Origin: Streptomyces sp. RKAG293 | Lineage (GTDB): Bacteria > Actinomycetota > Actinomycetes > Streptomycetales > Streptomycetaceae | Assembly: GCF_023701745.1 (NCBI RefSeq) | Contig: NZ_JAJOZB010000001.1 | Span: 9,037,001-9,101,000 of the forward strand | Length of the DNA stretch: 64,000 nucleotides | Direction of reading: 5' to 3' | Shown: positions 61,269 through 64,000 of the stretch, in pieces | Layout: each line of letters begins with the position of its first letter | Position numbering within the stretch: the stretch's first letter is position 1 | The notes under the pieces: generated by a model | Told to the model about the DNA's origin: nothing | Databases searched by the model: none | Seen by the model: the letters and a program-made list of their open reading frames with translations, nothing else | Program-made: the position numbers and the translations under genes

Positions 61269-61721
61269 TCACAGCCGGTAGAGCCGGTCCCACACTGCGG
61301 GCTCGGCCGGGCGCTCGTCGAGGTGCTCCACCGTGAGGCCGGCGGCGCGGGGCTGTTCTTGCCAGACGGGGTTCTTGCCGGGCCGTGTGGCCGGGGTCAG
61401 GACCAGCCGGCCACCGGGGGCCAGGACGCGGCCGAGCTCGCGCACCGCCGCGCCCCGATCAGTGGCTCCTCCGAGGGCGTCCACGCACACGATGCCGCGG
61501 GTGATGGAGTCGGGCAGGCCGGTGTCCTCCAGTTCAGCGACGCGGAAGGTGGCGCGGTCGGCGGACATGCCGAAGTGGTGGCGGTGGCCGGTGGCCTGGG
61601 CGACGGCGATGGGGGACAGGTCGAAGCCTTGCAGGCGCAGGCGCAGGCGCAGGCGCAGGCGCAGGGCGAGGGCGCGGGCCAGCCACAGGCCGATGCCGCT
61701 GGTTCCGCAGCCCGCGTCCAT
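61269..61721 (-). pseudogene. 5'-truncated methyltransferase with an RL-repeat insertion
   Basis: 150 residues from ATG 61721: MDAGCGTSGIGLWLARALAL (motif I), then five Arg-Leu repeats, then QGFDLSPIAVAQA (acidic motif II), VAELEDTGLP, VCVDALGG and LGRVLAPGGRLVLTPATRPG. The order is that of class I SAM methyltransferases, but the N-terminus is missing: the GHLL residues before MDAGC are in frame, and a stop codon comes a few codons further up. The (CGCCTG)n run lies between motif I and the strand that ends in the acidic motif, where it should disturb SAM binding. Confidence 0.65.
61631..61664. repeat. Hexanucleotide microsatellite (GCAGGC)n
   Basis: Five full GCAGGC units plus GCAG in direct tandem, inside the methyltransferase frame. 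On the coding strand they encode Arg-Leu five times. Slippage would change the protein in steps of two residues without changing the frame. Confidence 0.9.
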
Positions 61722-61825
61722 CAGGAGGTGGCCCGGGCCGTTTCCTCGTTACGCGACAGCGCGGCCGATGAGTTTGTTGCTCCCGGGCAGTCCAAGCTCG
61801 TGACACCCCATGAAAGGACACCACC

Positions 61826-62431
61826 ATGTCGGAGCTTCTCGTCGATTTCATCACCTCCCTCGACGGCTATGCGTCGGGAGAGGGATGGCCCGGGTTCTGG
61901 GGCCTCGAGGGCCCGGAGTACCTCGCATGGCTCGGCGAGCAGCCCGAGGCCACCCACCTGATGGGAGCGAACACCTACCGCCTGATGTCGGGCTTCGCCG
62001 CAGGCGAGGTCCCGAAGGGCCAAGACGAGTTCAGGCCTGAAGAAGAGGCGTCCGTCGACGAGCTCACCCAAGCGTCCAAGGTGGTGTTCTCCTCCTCCCT
62101 CGAGGAGCCACTGACCTGGGCCAACTCCACGCTCGTCCGCGACGACGCTGTCGAGGCGGTCCGCGCCATGAAGTCGAGTGGCTCGGGGCTCCTCAGCACG
62201 ATCGGCAGCCTCAGCCTGTGCCGGTCCCTGCTACGAGCCGGACTCGTCGACCGCTTCCGGGTCGTGATGTTCCCGGTGATCACCGGGGCCACGGGCGAAG
62301 AACGCATCTACGACGGCTATCCGGACGTTGCCCTCGAGATGATCGAGCACCGCACCTTCGACGGCCGCATCCAGCTGGTCGAGTACAAGCCCCGCGTGCT
62401 CGAGCAACCGCCGCTCGGCGTCCCCGCGTGA
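61826..62431 (+). CDS. Dihydrofolate reductase-family (RibD C-terminal) protein
   Basis: A 201-residue protein with the DHFR/RibD-C fold: MSELLVDFITSLDGYASGEG start, ATHLMGANTYRLMSGFA, KVVFSSSLEEP, and the end region GSLSLCRSLLRAGLVDRFRVVMFPVITG, which is a typical RibD-C NADPH-binding pattern. Such stand-alone proteins reduce pterins, flavin precursors or unknown carbonyls. Start ATG 61826 with AAAGGA upstream. Divergent from the truncated methyltransferase, with 104 bases between. Confidence 0.88.
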   Translation: MSELLVDFITSLDGYASGEGWPGFWGLEGPEYLAWLGEQPEATHLMGANTYRLMSGFAAGEVPKGQDEFRPEEEASVDELTQASKVVFSSSLEEPLTWANSTLVRDDAVEAVRAMKSSGSGLLSTIGSLSLCRSLLRAGLVDRFRVVMFPVITGATGEERIYDGYPDVALEMIEHRTFDGRIQLVEYKPRVLEQPPLGVPA

Positions 62432-63340
62432 CCTCGCCCCATCCGCCGGCCTGGACGGTTGCCAGGCCGGCGCCGACGGGCGCGGGGCAAGACCTTAGGA
62501 GGGGGCGATCGGCCAACGTCAGGACGCCCGGCCCACCTGGCCCTGAACTGTCGCAGGTCAGCCCACATACGCCCTCCCAGGCCGCAGTCTCCGCAAAGTT
62601 CCACCTTCCGGATATGGATGCGCCGCTGGACGCTGGGCAGAGGCTCGCGAGCTGAGGGCTCTACCTGTCCTGGGGCCAGCTGAAGCGCTCAGTCACACCT
62701 TCTGTGCCTGAGCGCTTCAGCTGGCGAGTGAGGGCGACACCTGGCGAGCTGAGGGTTCCGGTGTCGAGGCTGATCCAGATCATGTTCATCAGTCGGCGCG
62801 CAGCGGCCCGGGGCTGCTCGCCCGGTGCGGTGAGGGCACATTCGGCGGGCTTCCTCTGCGGCTTCCCGCAGGTCGGTCAGGTCGGCGCGGCCGACGTGAC
62901 GTTCGTCGGGCGGCGGCTGATCCGGGCGGCGGGGCCGGGGTCGGCGGGGTTGGCGAGCCAGCGGGTCGGGGTCGCGAACGCGCCGATCGCGAACGGCCTG
63001 CTGTGAACGAAGGTTCGGCGGTCCACGGTGCTCCCGTGCTCGGCGGTGGCTCACCGGGCGGAGGCATGGGTATCGGGGGAAATCCAAGCCGACTTCGGGG
63101 TCCGGCGCGGGCATCGCGCTCATGCCCACCTCGGCGATGGAGACCTGCCGCACCAGGCATTTGCCCAGCGCAATGGCAAGACAGGCCGGGTCCGAGTACG
63201 GGGGATCAGCGCCCTGACGGTCCAGTTCGCAACATTCGTATGGGTGTAGGAGCAGGCGGGGGCCAGGGCCTTGACCCGGCGGACCACCCCCGGTCGCGCG
63301 GGAAGGCATCTTTTGGCGTAGTTCTTCGCTGCGGAAGTGG
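62432..63340. other. Gene-poor right-end stretch
   Basis: 900 bases with only short, overlapping, Arg-rich frames. A large hairpin occupies 62676-62724. Downstream of it GGCGAGTGAGGG (from 62723) and GGCGAGCTGAGGG (from 62743) form a short imperfect direct repeat. No gene is supported until the IS1380-like scrap. Confidence 0.45.
62676..62724. terminator. 17-bp perfect inverted repeat
   Basis: CCAGCTGAAGCGCTCAG (62676-62692) pairs with CTGAGCGCTTCAGCTGG (62708-62724) across 15 bases. It is 245 bases after the DHFR-like gene, too far for its ordinary terminator. It may terminate a lost gene or be an element end. Confidence 0.55.
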
Positions 63341-63354
63341 CCCCGACATCGGCG

Positions 63355-63500
63355 CGCAGGTACTGCGTCCTGGACCTCGACGCCACGCTGGCCACCTGCC
63401 ACTCCGAGACCAGGCCGCACCCACGTATAAGGGCGGCTTCCTGTCCTCGCACGGCCGCTCACTCGCGGCCGCGCTGATCACCGCGCGAGATACCCGGTGA
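63355..63500 (+). pseudogene. IS1380-like transposase scrap
   Basis: RYCVLDLDATLATCHSE and, one frame over, QAAPTYKGGF match the catalytic-Asp region of IS1380-family transposases (VxDIDAT...HSEKE...PTYKxGF). A frameshift separates the two blocks near 63410, and the frame ends after about 20 more residues, at 63500. No other transposase motif is found to the left or right. Confidence 0.65.
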
Positions 63501-63637
63501 CTGCATAGGATCACACTGCCGCTACGACACCCTGCTCCGCGCGTGCGCGGGGCACGTGCCACACAGCCTCGCAGTACGGCGGCCGTCTACCAAAGGAGAC
63601 GGCCGGACGAGCTCCGAGTCGACCGATCAGGAGTGTC

Positions 63638-64000
63638 ATGTCAGGACAATTCGAAGCGACGGTCGAGGTCGACAGGTCCATCGAAAGGGTTTTCGCCTAC
63701 CTCGCCGACGGACGCAACGATCCGCAGTTCAGCCCCCGTGTGCTCAAGATCGAACGGTTCCCCGACACCCTGACCGCCGAGGGCACGATGTTTCGGAGCA
63801 CCGTCAAGGACGCCGGAATGAAGACCGCCAGAGAATTCCGCATCACCGCCCTCGAAGCCCCGGTGAAAATCCGGTGGGCTGAGGTGTCGAAGAACAACGT
63901 GACGGCACGCGAAGGCGGCTACGATCTGGAGCCGCTGCCCGGCGGCCGAACCCGGGTCCGCATCTTCAACGTCCTGGAAGGCCACGGGGTGGGCAAGCTC
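63638..64000 (+). CDS. SRPBCC-family (polyketide cyclase/START-like) protein, 3' end outside window
   Basis: From ATG 63638, with AGGAG five bases upstream, the frame stays open to base 64000: 121 codons with no stop. MSGQFEATVEVDRSIERVFAY and VFAYLADGRNDPQFSPRVLK start a START/SRPBCC fold, continuing FRITALEAPVKIRWAEVSKN and GYDLEPLPGGRTRVRIFNVL. Such proteins bind hydrophobic ligands in a deep cavity and act as cyclases, lipid binders or stress-related proteins. The C-terminal helix lies outside the window. Role unknown. Confidence 0.85.
   Translation, partial: MSGQFEATVEVDRSIERVFAYLADGRNDPQFSPRVLKIERFPDTLTAEGTMFRSTVKDAGMKTAREFRITALEAPVKIRWAEVSKNNVTAREGGYDLEPLPGGRTRVRIFNVLEGHGVGKL

Overview
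The window reads as chromosomal DNA of a high-GC Gram-positive actinomycete, most likely Streptomyces or a close relative. The support is very high GC at third codon positions, frequent GTG and TTG starts, AAGGAG/GGAGG-type ribosome binding sites, many TetR/LysR/Lrp regulators beside single enzymes, a PknB-type kinase, a PAS-SpoIIE phosphatase, many secreted proteins, and two RiPP clusters of kinds common in Streptomyces. No rRNA, tRNA, CRISPR array or intact mobile element was seen. The number of broken genes and IS scraps suggests accessory DNA such as a chromosome arm (inference).

Layout. 1-6 kb: regulator/enzyme pairs (AraC fragment, darcynin-like protein, NmrA-like reductase divergent from a LysR regulator, a type I signal peptidase with an altered catalytic position, and a TetR regulator divergent from an alpha/beta hydrolase with palindromic operators). 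6-15 kb: Ser/Thr kinase, membrane proteins, an OmpR-type two-component pair, an HD-domain protein, and TetR divergent from a quinone-oxidoreductase-like MDR enzyme. 15.8-16.9 kb: a two-gene ATP-grasp RiPP (graspetide) locus. 17-24 kb: secreted lipase with a strong terminator, amidohydrolase divergent from Lrp/AsnC, and TetR divergent from an MFS/metallo-hydrolase operon with two matching operators. 25-35 kb: secreted and membrane proteins of unknown role, a methyltransferase, a PAS-SpoIIE phosphatase, a DUF6193-like protein, a DUF805 protein, and a secreted papain-like protease coupled to a membrane-anchored secreted protein.

36-40.4 kb holds a compact class III lanthipeptide cluster: a three-domain LanKC synthetase, a 40-residue precursor with one S-x-x-S-x-x-C motif, a hairpin, and an MFS exporter. 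41-50 kb mixes intact genes (subtilase, VOC protein, aldo/keto reductase, DUF899 protein, PIG-L deacetylase, PPOX protein) with debris: IS5- and IS630-type transposase remnants, an ECF sigma start, a DUF6194 tail, and a SUKH-like immunity remnant.

53.8-59.9 kb is a polysaccharide-degradation island: a beta-helix-type enzyme, a GH18 chitinase and a GH75 chitosanase, all secreted and all ending in a CBM35-like module. The chitinase and chitosanase modules are identical over 387 bp. Two matching 19-bp palindromes lie between the first two, divergent, genes. The right end decays again: an arabinofuranosidase scrap, a glycerol-3-phosphate dehydrogenase with an internal deletion, a methyltransferase with a hexanucleotide repeat inside its cofactor-binding region, a DHFR/RibD-like gene, an IS1380-like scrap, and an SRPBCC gene cut by the window end.
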